A stretch of DNA of 64,000 nt from assembly GCA_017454745.1 (NCBI GenBank), contig JAFTCL010000041.1, positions 1 to 64,000 of the forward strand. Reading direction: 5' to 3'. The translations under genes and the position numbers were made by a program. This document shows, in pieces, positions 52,212 through 60,226 of the stretch. The stretch is from Kiritimatiellia bacterium. GTDB taxonomy: Bacteria > Verrucomicrobiota > Kiritimatiellia > RFP12 > UBA1067. Below the pieces are notes generated by a model that saw only the letters and a list, made by a program, of their open reading frames with translations, made no database searches and was not told where the DNA came from. Position 1 is the stretch's first letter. Each line of letters starts with the position of its first letter.

Positions 52212-53216
52212 CTAAGCCCGTCCCAGCGCCCCCGTCCATTTAAACAGCATCCCGCCGTAAGTCAGTCCCGCGCCGAACGCAACCGTCGCCAAGAGGTCGC
52301 CGGGCTTCAGCTTGCCGGAGCGATTCAACTCGTCGAGCGCGATGGGGATGGAGGCGGCGGAAGTGTTGCCGGTGGTTTCCATGTTCATGAAAAACTTCGA
52401 CAGCGGCACATTCATCCGGCGCGCGACCGACTCCACGATGCGAGAATTCGCCTGATGCGGCACCACCCACGCCAAATCCGAAAACACGTGCTTTGAGCGG
52501 ACCAGCAGGTCGTTAAGCACCTCGTCGAAAATCTTCACCGCAAAATTGTAAACCGCGCGCCCCTTCATGCGAAGCACCGGCAGCACACCGTCGGCCTGGG
52601 CTTCCGCCGACTCCGGCTCGACCGCCCGGGTCCCGCCGGTGCGGGAAATCAAATGGGATCCGGAGCCGTCGCCGCGGAGCGTGGTCTCCATCAAGCCGCC
52701 TGGCTCGCTGCTGGGCTGCAACACCGCCGCGCCGGCACCGTCGCCGAAGAGTATGCAGGTGTTGCGGTCTTTCCAATCCACAATGCGCGACATCATCTCC
52801 GCGCCGATCACCAAAATGGGACGCGGATCCAGCTGAAGCAGGCCGCGCGCCACGTGCAGCGCGGTCACGAACCCCGCGCAAGCCGCCTGAAGGTCAAAAG
52901 TCCCGGCATGCTTGGCCCCTATCGCGTCTTGCACCAGGCAGGCCACGGACGGAAATGCCTGATAGTCGCCTGACGAGGTGGCGACGATTACGTTTCCCAA
53001 ATCTTCTGCCGCGACGCCGGCGTTTTCCAATGCATTCTGCGCCGCCTTTATCGCCATGTCGGAGGTGTTCTCCTCCGGTGCGCCGATATGGCGGCTGTGA
53101 ATGCCCGTATGGGAGAAAATCCACTCGTCGGTGGTGTCCAACTGCTGCGACAGCTCGTCGTTGGTCACCACCCGTTCTGGCAAGTATGATCCAGTACCTG
53201 TGATATGGACAAACAT
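52212..53216 (-). CDS. fabH: beta-ketoacyl-ACP synthase III
   Basis: FabH starts fatty-acid synthesis by condensing acetyl-CoA (or a branched starter) with malonyl-ACP. The 334-aa product has the triad Cys113 (LQAACAGFVTAL), His254 (WVVPHQANSRI) and Asn284 (TGNTSAAS). The N-terminal ITGTGSYLPERVVTND and the FGDGAGAAVL segment fit the family. It is the first gene of the minus-strand fab train, directly behind a consensus promoter. No acyl-carrier-protein or fabD/fabG gene is in this window. Confidence 0.96.
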   Translation of the reverse strand: MFVHITGTGSYLPERVVTNDELSQQLDTTDEWIFSHTGIHSRHIGAPEENTSDMAIKAAQNALENAGVAAEDLGNVIVATSSGDYQAFPSVACLVQDAIGAKHAGTFDLQAACAGFVTALHVARGLLQLDPRPILVIGAEMMSRIVDWKDRNTCILFGDGAGAAVLQPSSEPGGLMETTLRGDGSGSHLISRTGGTRAVEPESAEAQADGVLPVLRMKGRAVYNFAVKIFDEVLNDLLVRSKHVFSDLAWVVPHQANSRIVESVARRMNVPLSKFFMNMETTGNTSAASIPIALDELNRSGKLKPGDLLATVAFGAGLTYGGMLFKWTGALGRA

Positions 53217-53248
53217 GAAAAACCCTTTCGGTCAAAAAAAGCATGCAT

Positions 53249-53278
53249 ATATTACATTATTCAGGGTGATTTTGTCAA
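53249..53278 (-). promoter_or_regulatory. promoter of the fabH-fabF-fabZ-pyrF gene train
   Basis: On the minus strand a perfect TTGACA (53273-53278) is 18 nt from TAATAT (53249-53254), in the 153-bp divergent gap upstream of fabH. The region between the -10 and the fabH ATG at 53216 is A/T rich with a weak GAAAGGG ribosome site. Confidence 0.7.
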
Positions 53279-53292
53279 TACTGCGATTCTTC

Positions 53293-53321
53293 TTGTCTAT
53301 CGCCGCCGCTTATGCTAGAAT
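53293..53321 (+). promoter_or_regulatory. promoter of the rpiB-glyA fusion gene
   Basis: TTGTCT at 53293-53298 and TAGAAT at 53316-53321 are 17 nt apart on the plus strand, back to back with the fabH promoter. The start codon at 53370 follows about 48 nt later, preceded by GGAG at 53360-53363. Confidence 0.55.
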
Positions 53322-53369
53322 TAAAACGTTTTTCTTTTCAGGAGAAGCTTTATCGAATTGGAGCTTGAG

Positions 53370-55043
53370 ATGAAGATTGTTATCGGATGCGACCACGGCG
53401 GATTTGAGCTGAAGCAGAGCTTGCTGGCCTCGTTGCGGAACCGGGGTGAAATAGAGGATTTCGGAAGTTTTAGCACGGACCCGGTGGATTACCCCGACAT
53501 CGCGGTGCAATTGTCGGAGGCGGTAGTAACCCGGCAGGCGGATTTCGGCATATTGGTTTGCACCACCGGCATCGGCATGTCAATCTGCGCCAACCGGTTC
53601 GGCGGCATCCGCGCCGCGCTGTGTTCCTCCCCGGAATTGGCGGTCAAGGCCCGCGACCACAACAACGCCAACGTGCTTTGCCTCGCCAACGCGATTACCC
53701 CGGAAAACGCGGCGGCCATCGTGGACGCATTTATCTCCACCCCGTTTAGCGGCGGCGAACGCCACGTACGGCGTTTAAACAAAATCGACCGCTGCGGACG
53801 GCTGGACGAGTCGTCCTGGCTGGCGTACACCGACCCTGAGGTACACGCCGCGATCGTCGGGCAGATCAAGCAGGAGGATTCCACGATCAACCTGATCGCC
53901 TCCGAAAACAACGTGACCCGCGCCGTCCGCGCCGCGTCCGGCAGCGTCTTGACCAACAAGTACGCCGAGGGTTATCCCGGAAAGCGGTGGTACAGCGGCT
54001 GTCTCCCGGTGGATGCCGTGGAGACGCTCGCGATCGAGCGCGCCAAAAAGCTCTTCGGTGCCGATCACGCCAACGTCCAGCCGCATTGCGGCTCTTCCGC
54101 CAACATGGCGGTTTACTTGACGGTCCTCCAGCCCGGCGATACCATCCTGTCGATGTCGCTCGACCAGGGCGGCCACCTCTCACACGGTTCGCCGGTGAAC
54201 TTCTCCGGCAAACTCTACCACATCGTTCCTTACACGGTCTCCCCGGAGACCGAGATGCTGGATTACGACGCCATCGAAAAGCTTGCCGATGAGTGCAAGC
54301 CGAAACTGATTCTCGCCGGGGCCAGCGCCTATCCCCGTACTATTGACTTCGCCCGCTTCCGCGCCATCGCTGACAAGGTGGGCGCGTACCTGATGGTGGA
54401 TATGGCCCACATCGCCGGTTTGGTGGCGGGCGGAGCCCACCCCAGCCCGGTTCCGTATGCCGATTTCGTAACCACCACCACTCATAAAACCCTGCGCGGC
54501 CCGCGCGGCGGTCTGGTGCTCTGCCGGGAACAGTACGCCAAGCAGTTGGACAAGGCGATCTTCCCTGGCATGCAGGGCGGCCCGCTCGAAAACATCATCG
54601 CCGCCAAGGCGGTCTGTTTCGGCGAGGCGCTTCGTCCCGAATTCAAGGCTTACGCCCGCGGTATCGTGGAGAACTGCAAGGCCCTGGCCGAAACCCTGAC
54701 CTCACGCGGCTTCCATCTGGTCTCCGGCGGCACCGACAATCACCTGATGCTGGTGAATGTCGCCCGTAACGGTTTGACCGGCAGGGATGCCGCCGCCGCT
54801 CTGGACGCGGCCGGAATCATCTGCAACAAGAACGCGATCCCGTTCGACCAGAACAGCCCGTTCGTCACCTCCGGCATCCGCATTGGCACCGCTTCGGTGA
54901 CCACCCGCGGCATGGGTGTGGCGGAAATGCGTAAAATCGGCGGCTGGATCGCCGACATTCTTGACGATCTCCACAACGAAGCGCTGATTGCCTCCGTTCG
55001 CCGGCAGGTGGCCGAGTTGACCGCGCTCTTCCCGGTTCCGTGA
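53370..55043 (+). CDS. rpiB-glyA: fusion of ribose-5-phosphate isomerase B and serine hydroxymethyltransferase
   Basis: One uninterrupted frame encodes 557 aa. Residues 1-143 are a whole Rpi[10 protein letters not shown] (Asp8, His9), [19 protein letters not shown] (Cys64), [10 protein letters not shown] (His97) and the C-terminal GGERHVRR arginines. After a linker of about ten residues, 152-557 is a complete SHMT, with [23 protein letters not shown], the PLP lysine Lys373 in [14 protein letters not shown], and [16 protein letters not shown]. Both sets of catalytic residues look intact, so a bifunctional protein linking the pentose pathway and one-carbon metabolism is likely. The ATG at 53370 has GGAG 6 nt upstream; a TTG at 53358 is not favoured. 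Confidence 0.93.
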   Translation: MKIVIGCDHGGFELKQSLLASLRNRGEIEDFGSFSTDPVDYPDIAVQLSEAVVTRQADFGILVCTTGIGMSICANRFGGIRAALCSSPELAVKARDHNNANVLCLANAITPENAAAIVDAFISTPFSGGERHVRRLNKIDRCGRLDESSWLAYTDPEVHAAIVGQIKQEDSTINLIASENNVTRAVRAASGSVLTNKYAEGYPGKRWYSGCLPVDAVETLAIERAKKLFGADHANVQPHCGSSANMAVYLTVLQPGDTILSMSLDQGGHLSHGSPVNFSGKLYHIVPYTVSPETEMLDYDAIEKLADECKPKLILAGASAYPRTIDFARFRAIADKVGAYLMVDMAHIAGLVAGGAHPSPVPYADFVTTTTHKTLRGPRGGLVLCREQYAKQLDKAIFPGMQGGPLENIIAAKAVCFGEALRPEFKAYARGIVENCKALAETLTSRGFHLVSGGTDNHLMLVNVARNGLTGRDAAAALDAAGIICNKNAIPFDQNSPFVTSGIRIGTASVTTRGMGVAEMRKIGGWIADILDDLHNEALIASVRRQVAELTALFPVP

Positions 55044-55066
55044 GCCGGCAGAAAGTTTCCAGACCC

Positions 55067-55495
55067 ATGAACCAGACGAAAAAGAAAATCTACCTCAGCG
55101 GGCCGATTATGGACGCGCTGGCCGGCAACGAGGCGGCTTCCTGGCGCGAGCGCGCCAAGGCGAGGCTGGCGGAGAACTTTGTGCTGCTCGACCCGATGCG
55201 CCGCAATTTCAAGGACCGCGAGGTTGACAGTGCCAATGAGATTGTGGAATTCGACCTTCAAGACGTGCGCGACGCCGACATTCTGTTGGTCAACTACAAC
55301 AAGCCCTCGATCGGCACCTCGATGGAGGTCTTTTACGCCGCCCACGATTTGGGCAAGTTTATTGTGGCGTTTTCCCCGTTTTCGTTCAAGGAGTGCTCAC
55401 CTTGGATGGTGCGCCATTGCACCAAGATCCTCGGCTCGCTCGATGAGGCGGTGGACTACATCCGGGAAAACTTCATCGCCTGGCATGTGGATTGA
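55067..55495 (+). CDS. nucleoside 2-deoxyribosyltransferase-like protein
   Basis: The 142-aa product has the Rossmann-like fold of this family: KKIYLSGPIMDAL, an internal segment VLLDPMRRNF, then EIVEFDLQDVRDADILLVNYNKPSIGTSMEVFYA. The conserved acidic residues of the active site are visible in the DLQDVRDAD and GTSMEV parts. Members move deoxyribose between bases or hydrolyse nucleotide N-glycosidic bonds. The frame is open from GTG 55040, which would overlap the glyA stop; ATG 55067 is preferred because it begins just before the first strand. The gene follows rpiB-glyA closely, so co-transcription is likely. Confidence 0.75.
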   Translation: MNQTKKKIYLSGPIMDALAGNEAASWRERAKARLAENFVLLDPMRRNFKDREVDSANEIVEFDLQDVRDADILLVNYNKPSIGTSMEVFYAAHDLGKFIVAFSPFSFKECSPWMVRHCTKILGSLDEAVDYIRENFIAWHVD

Positions 55496-55528
55496 GAACC
55501 GGAGCCGCCGGCTGGAGGATAATGGCGC

Positions 55529-56566
55529 ATGAAAATTTATATTGCCGCGCTGTTGGCCTTCGCTGCCCCGTGCCTTGCCCAGGACCCGCCCAAGACCTAC
55601 ACTCCCGACGAGATAAACGCGGCGGTTGACCGCGGTCTGGCGTGGATCGCCCGCGGCCAGGCTGCGGACGGAACCTTTGGGCGCGGCGGCGGCGCCAAGG
55701 AAACCAGCGGCATTTGGGCGCTCTGCGGCATGGCGTTCCTCGCCCGCGGCCATTTGCCGGGTTCCGAGCCATACGGAAAAAACATCGAACGGATCATAAC
55801 CAAGCTCGCCGAAGTTCAGCGTGAGGACGGTTACCTCGGAACCCGCGACGGCAAGATGTACTCCCACTGCATTTCCACGCTCTTCCTTTCCGAGGTCTCC
55901 GGGATGGTTAAGCCCGAACTACAGCGGGTAATCGACAAAACGCTCCCCAAAGCGTTGAATCTGATCCTCGACGCTCAGGCGGTGGCAAAGGATCCCGACC
56001 ATTCCGGCGGCTGGCGCTATCAGCCGGATTCGCGCGACAGCGATCTGTCCTGCAGCGGTTGGGCGCTGATGGCGTTGCGCTCGGCAAGATTGAACGGGGC
56101 GCAGGTTCCTCCGTCGGCGATCAAAAAGGCCGTGGATTACATCATCCGCCGTCAGGATGAAAACCAGGGGTGTTTCGGGTACCAGAATAAGAACCAGTAC
56201 GCGGTCACCCTTACCGGAGCCGGCATCCTCTGCCTCTCGCTGTGCGGCGAACACGGCAATCCCGCCATAGGCAAGGCGGCCCGTTTCCTGATGGAAAAAT
56301 ACCAAGCGCTGCCTGACCAGCAGTACTGTTTCTACGGACTCTATTACACCGCCCAAGGGCTTTTCCAGCTGGGCGGGCGCGAATGGGCGGAGTTCTCCCG
56401 CTGGATGTACGACAGCTGGATTCCCAAGCAGCATGCGGACGGCTATTGGGAACGCGGCGAGAACGACCGTTATTACCAGACCGCGATGGTCATTCTGGCC
56501 TTTACCGTTCCCTATCGGCTGCTTCCCATTTACCAGCGGGATGAGACGGTGGACGAAAAACCCTAA
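55529..56566 (+). CDS. secreted prenyltransferase/squalene-cyclase-fold (alpha-toroid) protein
   Basis: The 345-aa protein has a signal peptide (MKIYIAALLAFAAPCLAQ) and repeats of the alpha6-alpha6 toroid found in squalene cyclases and prenyltransferases. Examples are ADGTFGRGGG, REDGYLGTRDG, HSGGWRYQPDSRDSDLSCSG, NQGCFGYQNKN and ADGYWERGEN. The DxDD motif of real cyclases is not present, so enzymatic terpene cyclisation is unlikely. Such exported proteins are common in Planctomycetes and Verrucomicrobia, with unknown function. It is 33 nt downstream of the deoxyribosyltransferase gene and 31 nt upstream of the inositol-monophosphatase-family gene. Confidence 0.75.
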   Translation: MKIYIAALLAFAAPCLAQDPPKTYTPDEINAAVDRGLAWIARGQAADGTFGRGGGAKETSGIWALCGMAFLARGHLPGSEPYGKNIERIITKLAEVQREDGYLGTRDGKMYSHCISTLFLSEVSGMVKPELQRVIDKTLPKALNLILDAQAVAKDPDHSGGWRYQPDSRDSDLSCSGWALMALRSARLNGAQVPPSAIKKAVDYIIRRQDENQGCFGYQNKNQYAVTLTGAGILCLSLCGEHGNPAIGKAARFLMEKYQALPDQQYCFYGLYYTAQGLFQLGGREWAEFSRWMYDSWIPKQHADGYWERGENDRYYQTAMVILAFTVPYRLLPIYQRDETVDEKP

Positions 56567-56597
56567 CTCGGACTTTTCAATTCGCGAGGATTTTTGC

Positions 56598-57389
56598 ATG
56601 ATACCTTCAGAGCAACTTTTGGCGGTGGCGGCGTTGGCCGCCCGGCGGGCTGGCGAACACGTGTTGTCCCAGCTGGAGCGGCGTTCGGACGTTAACCGCG
56701 CCGACAAGGCGGATGTGAAACACAAGCTTGACGTAGAGGCGCAGGAGGCGGCTATGGGCGTTATCCAGTCCGCTTATCCCGACCATCCGATATTGGGCGA
56801 GGAAACCTGCGACCGCGATTTGCCCCCGCATGATTACCTGTGGGTGGTTGACCCGATTGACGGCACCATCAACTTTTTCCACGGCTCCCCCTGGTGGTGC
56901 TGTTCCGTCGCGGTGCGTTATCAAGGCAAAGCCGCAGCCGGGGCGGTCTTTGCGCCGGAATTGGGTCGGCTCTACACCGCCACCTGCGATGGGATTTCCC
57001 GCTGTAACGGCCGCCCCATCCATGTTTCCGGCACCGCCGATCCCGCGCTGGCCGCGTTTTCCACCGGTTCCGGCGGCTTCACCAAAGGCTGTTTCACTCC
57101 GGTGTTCATCGACACCTTTGGCAAAATCGTCCAGCGGGTGCGGGTGAACGGCGCGGCGGCGTTGGATCAGTGCATGGTGGCGGCGGGAGCGTTTGAAGGT
57201 TACTTCGAGCCGGGCATCTACCATTGGGACATGGCGGCTGGTTCGCTAATCGTGGAACGCGCCGGCGGCCGATGCACCATACTGCGCGAATATGGCGGCT
57301 ACCGCCTTTCAATGCTGGCCTCCAACGGCATCCTGCACGATCGCTTCATCGAAGCGATAGAACCGCTCCTCCCCCAAAGTGACCAGTAA
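56598..57389 (+). CDS. inositol-monophosphatase-family phosphatase
   Basis: This 263-aa enzyme has all the metal-binding motifs of the family: GEET (residues 67-70), DPIDGT (85-90) and the C-terminal WDMAAGSLIVERAGG. Related enzymes dephosphorylate inositol-1-phosphate, fructose-1,6-bisphosphate or 3'-phosphoadenosine-5'-phosphate. The substrate is not clear here; the short GSPWWCCSVAV region after the metal site fits the inositol-phosphatase group. The ATG at 56598 has GAGG 8 nt upstream. The frame remains open upstream to 56433, but that part overlaps the previous gene and is not translated as far as I can judge. Confidence 0.9.
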   Translation: MIPSEQLLAVAALAARRAGEHVLSQLERRSDVNRADKADVKHKLDVEAQEAAMGVIQSAYPDHPILGEETCDRDLPPHDYLWVVDPIDGTINFFHGSPWWCCSVAVRYQGKAAAGAVFAPELGRLYTATCDGISRCNGRPIHVSGTADPALAAFSTGSGGFTKGCFTPVFIDTFGKIVQRVRVNGAAALDQCMVAAGAFEGYFEPGIYHWDMAAGSLIVERAGGRCTILREYGGYRLSMLASNGILHDRFIEAIEPLLPQSDQ

Positions 57390-57468
57390 CGTTGTCTGTG
57401 GCGTATTATTTCTAGCCGGGAGGAACGTTTTTACGCCGCTGAAAACTGCGCGGCGGTAACATTGTTTC

Positions 57469-57503
57469 GGTACAAATTTCAAGTGGCACTTGAAATTTGT
57501 GCC
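57469..57503. repeat. 13-bp perfect hairpin in the 57.4-57.9 kb gap
   Basis: ACAAATTTCAAGT (57472-57484) pairs perfectly with ACTTGAAATTTGT (57488-57500) across a GGC loop, and three more flanking pairs (one G.T) extend it. No T-run follows, so it is not a classical terminator. It lies 80 nt past the inositol-monophosphatase-family gene and just upstream of the gene fragment at 57556. The rest of 57390-57550 holds no recognisable gene. Confidence 0.7.
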
Positions 57504-57555
57504 GAGATATGGTCTGCTAAATCAGAAGTATAGCCAATCCGTCTGGGGATTTTAA

Positions 57556-57828
57556 CTCCAAAAGGCGAAAATCCGCAAGGTCTGCGACGTCAAGGGCCTC
57601 CTGCGGAACAGGAACCACCTGGGCGTCTGCAATGGCCGGTTCAAGCAGAGATGCCAGATCGTGCCGTTCGTGCGCAAGACGCTCAAGTGTCCCGTCTGCG
57701 GCACGGAGATCGTCTACGACAGGTTCCATCTCATGAAGATGATGAACGGCGGCACGACGGCATGCGGACGAAGACAATGTTTTGAAACCCTATACGCCAA
57801 TAGGGTGCAAATGCGCAAGCACATTTAA
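57556..57828 (+). pseudogene. fragment of a gene with a cysteine zinc-ribbon-like C terminus
   Basis: Translated on the plus strand, this 90-codon frame has no start codon and is preceded by an in-frame TAA at 57553. It reads KIRKVCDVKGLLRNRNHLG, then TLKCPVCGTEIVYDRFHL and GTTACGRRQC, ending QMRKHI before a TAA at 57826. The CPVCG and CGRRQC pairs resemble the zinc-binding tail of small phage or HNH-type DNA-binding proteins. The bases upstream of the TAA in the same frame also read like protein (FVPRYGLLNQKYSQSVWGF), so a nonsense mutation in an older gene is plausible. The family is not identified. Confidence 0.4.
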
Positions 57829-57886
57829 CGGGGGATTTTCAATATGATTCCGGGGTTGGGCCGCTTTGCGCGCCTGCAAAAAAGAA

Positions 57887-58396
57887 TCACCCCACGCTGA
57901 ACAGCAGCCCGGGGCCGGGGGCGGGCTTGACTTCCCACCGCTCCAGATAACGCACCCTTTTGCCGGCGTTGCCGCCGTTCAGCAAGGCTTGCCACTCCCT
58001 GCGTCCGGCAGCATAGCCGCCGGTGCTGAACACCCGGTTGTTGTTTGAATCCAGAATCCACACTTGAAAAGTAAAGCCGCTCCAATCGGTGTTGCCGTTG
58101 TATCCCCAGCGGTCGTCCGCCGGACTCGCGGGGTCGTTCCCCGCGTCATAGGCATACATAGCCTCTTTCAAATAAGTCCGCTGGCTCAATACCGCGCCGT
58201 TGGAATCCAGTTTCACCGGATTCTTCATCACGCAGCAAAGCTCTTCGCCGTCCACGGTTCTCACCGCCGCCAAGACGGCGTAATAGGCGTTGCCATCCGT
58301 CGAGGCGAATTCCGGCAGCTCCACGCCCCACATCAGGTAATCGGCCCGCAAAAGCAAAGCCGACAGAAACGCCATCGCAAAAACGATTTTTCTCAT
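57887..58396 (-). CDS. secreted protein with a PEP-CTERM-like end truncated by a probable one-base frameshift
   Basis: The 169-aa product has a signal peptide (MRKIVFAMAFLSALLLRA) and a beta-rich body containing FTFQVWILDSNNNRVF. It ends in WEVKPAPGPGLLFSVG. At that point a run of four G on the coding strand (57890-57893 as C) is followed by TGA. Adding one G would let translation continue as VILFCRRAKRPNPG and so on to a stop at 57825. That would restore Pro-rich motif, hydrophobic helix and basic tail, the layout of a PEP-CTERM sorting signal. The start at 58396 has a GGGAG site upstream. The body of the protein is not recognised. Confidence 0.6.
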   Translation of the reverse strand: MRKIVFAMAFLSALLLRADYLMWGVELPEFASTDGNAYYAVLAAVRTVDGEELCCVMKNPVKLDSNGAVLSQRTYLKEAMYAYDAGNDPASPADDRWGYNGNTDWSGFTFQVWILDSNNNRVFSTGGYAAGRREWQALLNGGNAGKRVRYLERWEVKPAPGPGLLFSVG

Positions 58397-58417
58397 CCCA
58401 AGCTCCCTTTCCAAGCG

Positions 58418-60226
58418 TCACTCGTGAAACACGGCATTATCGTTAACGTACCAGAAGGCGGCCCCGGCCTGAACGGCGAGTCCGGTGGTGACCTTCGTGT
58501 CGGCCTTACCCCAGCCGCCCTCGCTGGTCAGTTTCATGTAATACCACTGCGCGCCGTCCCACTTCAGCTCGCGCAGCACCCCGTCCGACGCCGTGATCCA
58601 CAGCGTGTCGCCGCCGCCAAGCCCCAGATACGGGATGTCCTGCACATTCACCGCCGCCGGGTCGGCGCCGCGAACCAGATTCCACCCGTCGCCGCTGTCA
58701 AGCTTTGCCGCCCAGCCGGCCGGGTCGGCCCAGGGCTGCGCCCCGCCCCAGCTGCGGATTTCGCCGTTGATGCGGACCGTGCCGCCGCCGGCGCGGTAAA
58801 AAGCGACCGCCCCAAGGCTGCCGATATCCCGCGCGCCGGCATCGACCGTTCCCTCGGCGTTCCACGTCCGCGTCCTAACGTCATACCGGCACTCGCGCCA
58901 GAAGCCGCTACCGCTGTCCCACTTGTACCCCCGCGGCCCGCCGGAAGCCGGGAACACCCGGACCAAATCGCCATCCTTGAGCGCGGAGGCCTGAAACAGC
59001 CCGGACAGCGTTATGCCGCCATCCCCGCCGCCAATCGGCGAATACGGCACGGCGACCGGGCAGTCCTCGTTATCGGCAAGCGCCACCTTCAGCGTCCCGA
59101 CCACGTTGCCGCCTTTCAAATCCAACCCGCTTTGCACGCTCGCGCCCACCGTGGCGGTGAACATGGTGTAGTGGAGCAACTGCGCCCCCGCCACCTCCGC
59201 CGCGGAATCGGCCGCGCGCGCCTCCCCGATCTGGGACCAGAAACGGTCGGAGTAGTTCACCTTGCCCCACACCTTCACCACGCCGCTGCTCATCCCGTCC
59301 GGCAGCCGCACGGTGAAGCCAATCCTGCCGCGCGCGTCATCCGCCTCAATCGCGGTGATGTATGCCTCCGTGCCGGCCGCCTTTACCGTCCACGGATAAT
59401 CGTCTACGGTCGCGGGGTCGTTGTTCGCCACCGCCACGCAATCCTCGGCCACGAAATCCGCCCCCGGCGCCTCGCTGTAACATCCGCCGGTGAGCGTCAC
59501 CGCGTTTAAGTCGATTAATTGCGGCTCGCTGCCGTCAAGGGTGGTGAACAGTCCGCCGCTAATGTTAAGCGCGACCCCGCAAAACACGTCCGAATCGCGA
59601 ACCAGAAACATGTCGGCGTTCCCTTCGTCGGCAAAGAACCGTCCGCCGGTAACCGTCACCGTCGAGTCAATGTCACAAGGGTTTTCGCTGGAGTAATCTT
59701 CCGCCCATTCGGTGTCGGGCACCACCGCTGCGCCATGGAAAACGCCGCCGGTGATCACCAGCTCGGCATCATTTGCCCACAGCACGGCCACCGGGTTATA
59801 ATATGTACCGCCGCCGATAGTCACCGTACCGTAGCCGTAACCCGTCCAAACCGCGCCGTCAAGAAACTCCTCGCCTTCGACATCATCGCCTTCCGCCAGC
59901 ACGGGCAACTCTATCGAACCGGAATCGTCGCCCGAACTGTCCAGCACGGTAAAATCTTCGTCCGGCAGGATAACGCCGGTGAGAGTAAAGCCGTTCAGGT
60001 CGAACGCACACTCGAAAGAAACGTAAAGCGGATATTCGGTAACGCTGGCCAGCAACTTGACCGTCCCGCCGTCATCCACCGCGTCAAAAGCATCCTGAAC
60101 GGAGGTGAAATTCTCCGTTTCGCCGTCAACGGTTGCGCTGGCAACGGCCCCGCCGCGCGCCTGCGCCGCCGCCGGCATCAGCAACAACGCCGACAAAACC
60201 GCCGCTCGTCCGACAAGCTTAAACAT
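58418..60226 (-). CDS. secreted beta-helix-like surface protein, unrecognised
   Basis: This 602-aa protein has a signal peptide (MFKLVGRAAVLSALLLMPAAAQA). The first half has short repeated beta strands typical of right-handed beta-helix proteins, such as VQDAFDAVDDGGTVKLLASV, YGYGTVTIGGGTYYNP, ELVITGGVFHG and TVTVTGGRFFADEG. The second half (about residues 330-600) is a separate region with tryptophan-rich segments (AKLDSGDGWNLVRGAD, ELKWDGAQWYYMKL) and ends WYVNDNAVFHE. ATG 60226 is chosen because GAGAGG precedes it and the signal peptide begins there. Its first 8 nt overlap the end of the AAA-ATPase_like gene, so translation of the two may be coupled. Function unknown. Confidence 0.7.
   Translation of the reverse strand: MFKLVGRAAVLSALLLMPAAAQARGGAVASATVDGETENFTSVQDAFDAVDDGGTVKLLASVTEYPLYVSFECAFDLNGFTLTGVILPDEDFTVLDSSGDDSGSIELPVLAEGDDVEGEEFLDGAVWTGYGYGTVTIGGGTYYNPVAVLWANDAELVITGGVFHGAAVVPDTEWAEDYSSENPCDIDSTVTVTGGRFFADEGNADMFLVRDSDVFCGVALNISGGLFTTLDGSEPQLIDLNAVTLTGGCYSEAPGADFVAEDCVAVANNDPATVDDYPWTVKAAGTEAYITAIEADDARGRIGFTVRLPDGMSSGVVKVWGKVNYSDRFWSQIGEARAADSAAEVAGAQLLHYTMFTATVGASVQSGLDLKGGNVVGTLKVALADNEDCPVAVPYSPIGGGDGGITLSGLFQASALKDGDLVRVFPASGGPRGYKWDSGSGFWRECRYDVRTRTWNAEGTVDAGARDIGSLGAVAFYRAGGGTVRINGEIRSWGGAQPWADPAGWAAKLDSGDGWNLVRGADPAAVNVQDIPYLGLGGGDTLWITASDGVLRELKWDGAQWYYMKLTSEGGWGKADTKVTTGLAVQAGAAFWYVNDNAVFHE

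Noticed and set aside
55529..56566. squalene-hopene cyclase
   Set aside because: The protein has the alpha-toroid repeats but is only 345 aa, is exported and lacks the DxDD catalytic motif.
57517..57777. 86-codon minus-strand frame in the 57.4-57.9 kb gap
   Set aside because: The plus strand of the same stretch carries the more protein-like CPVCG/CGRRQC frame; the minus frame shows no motif or ribosome site.
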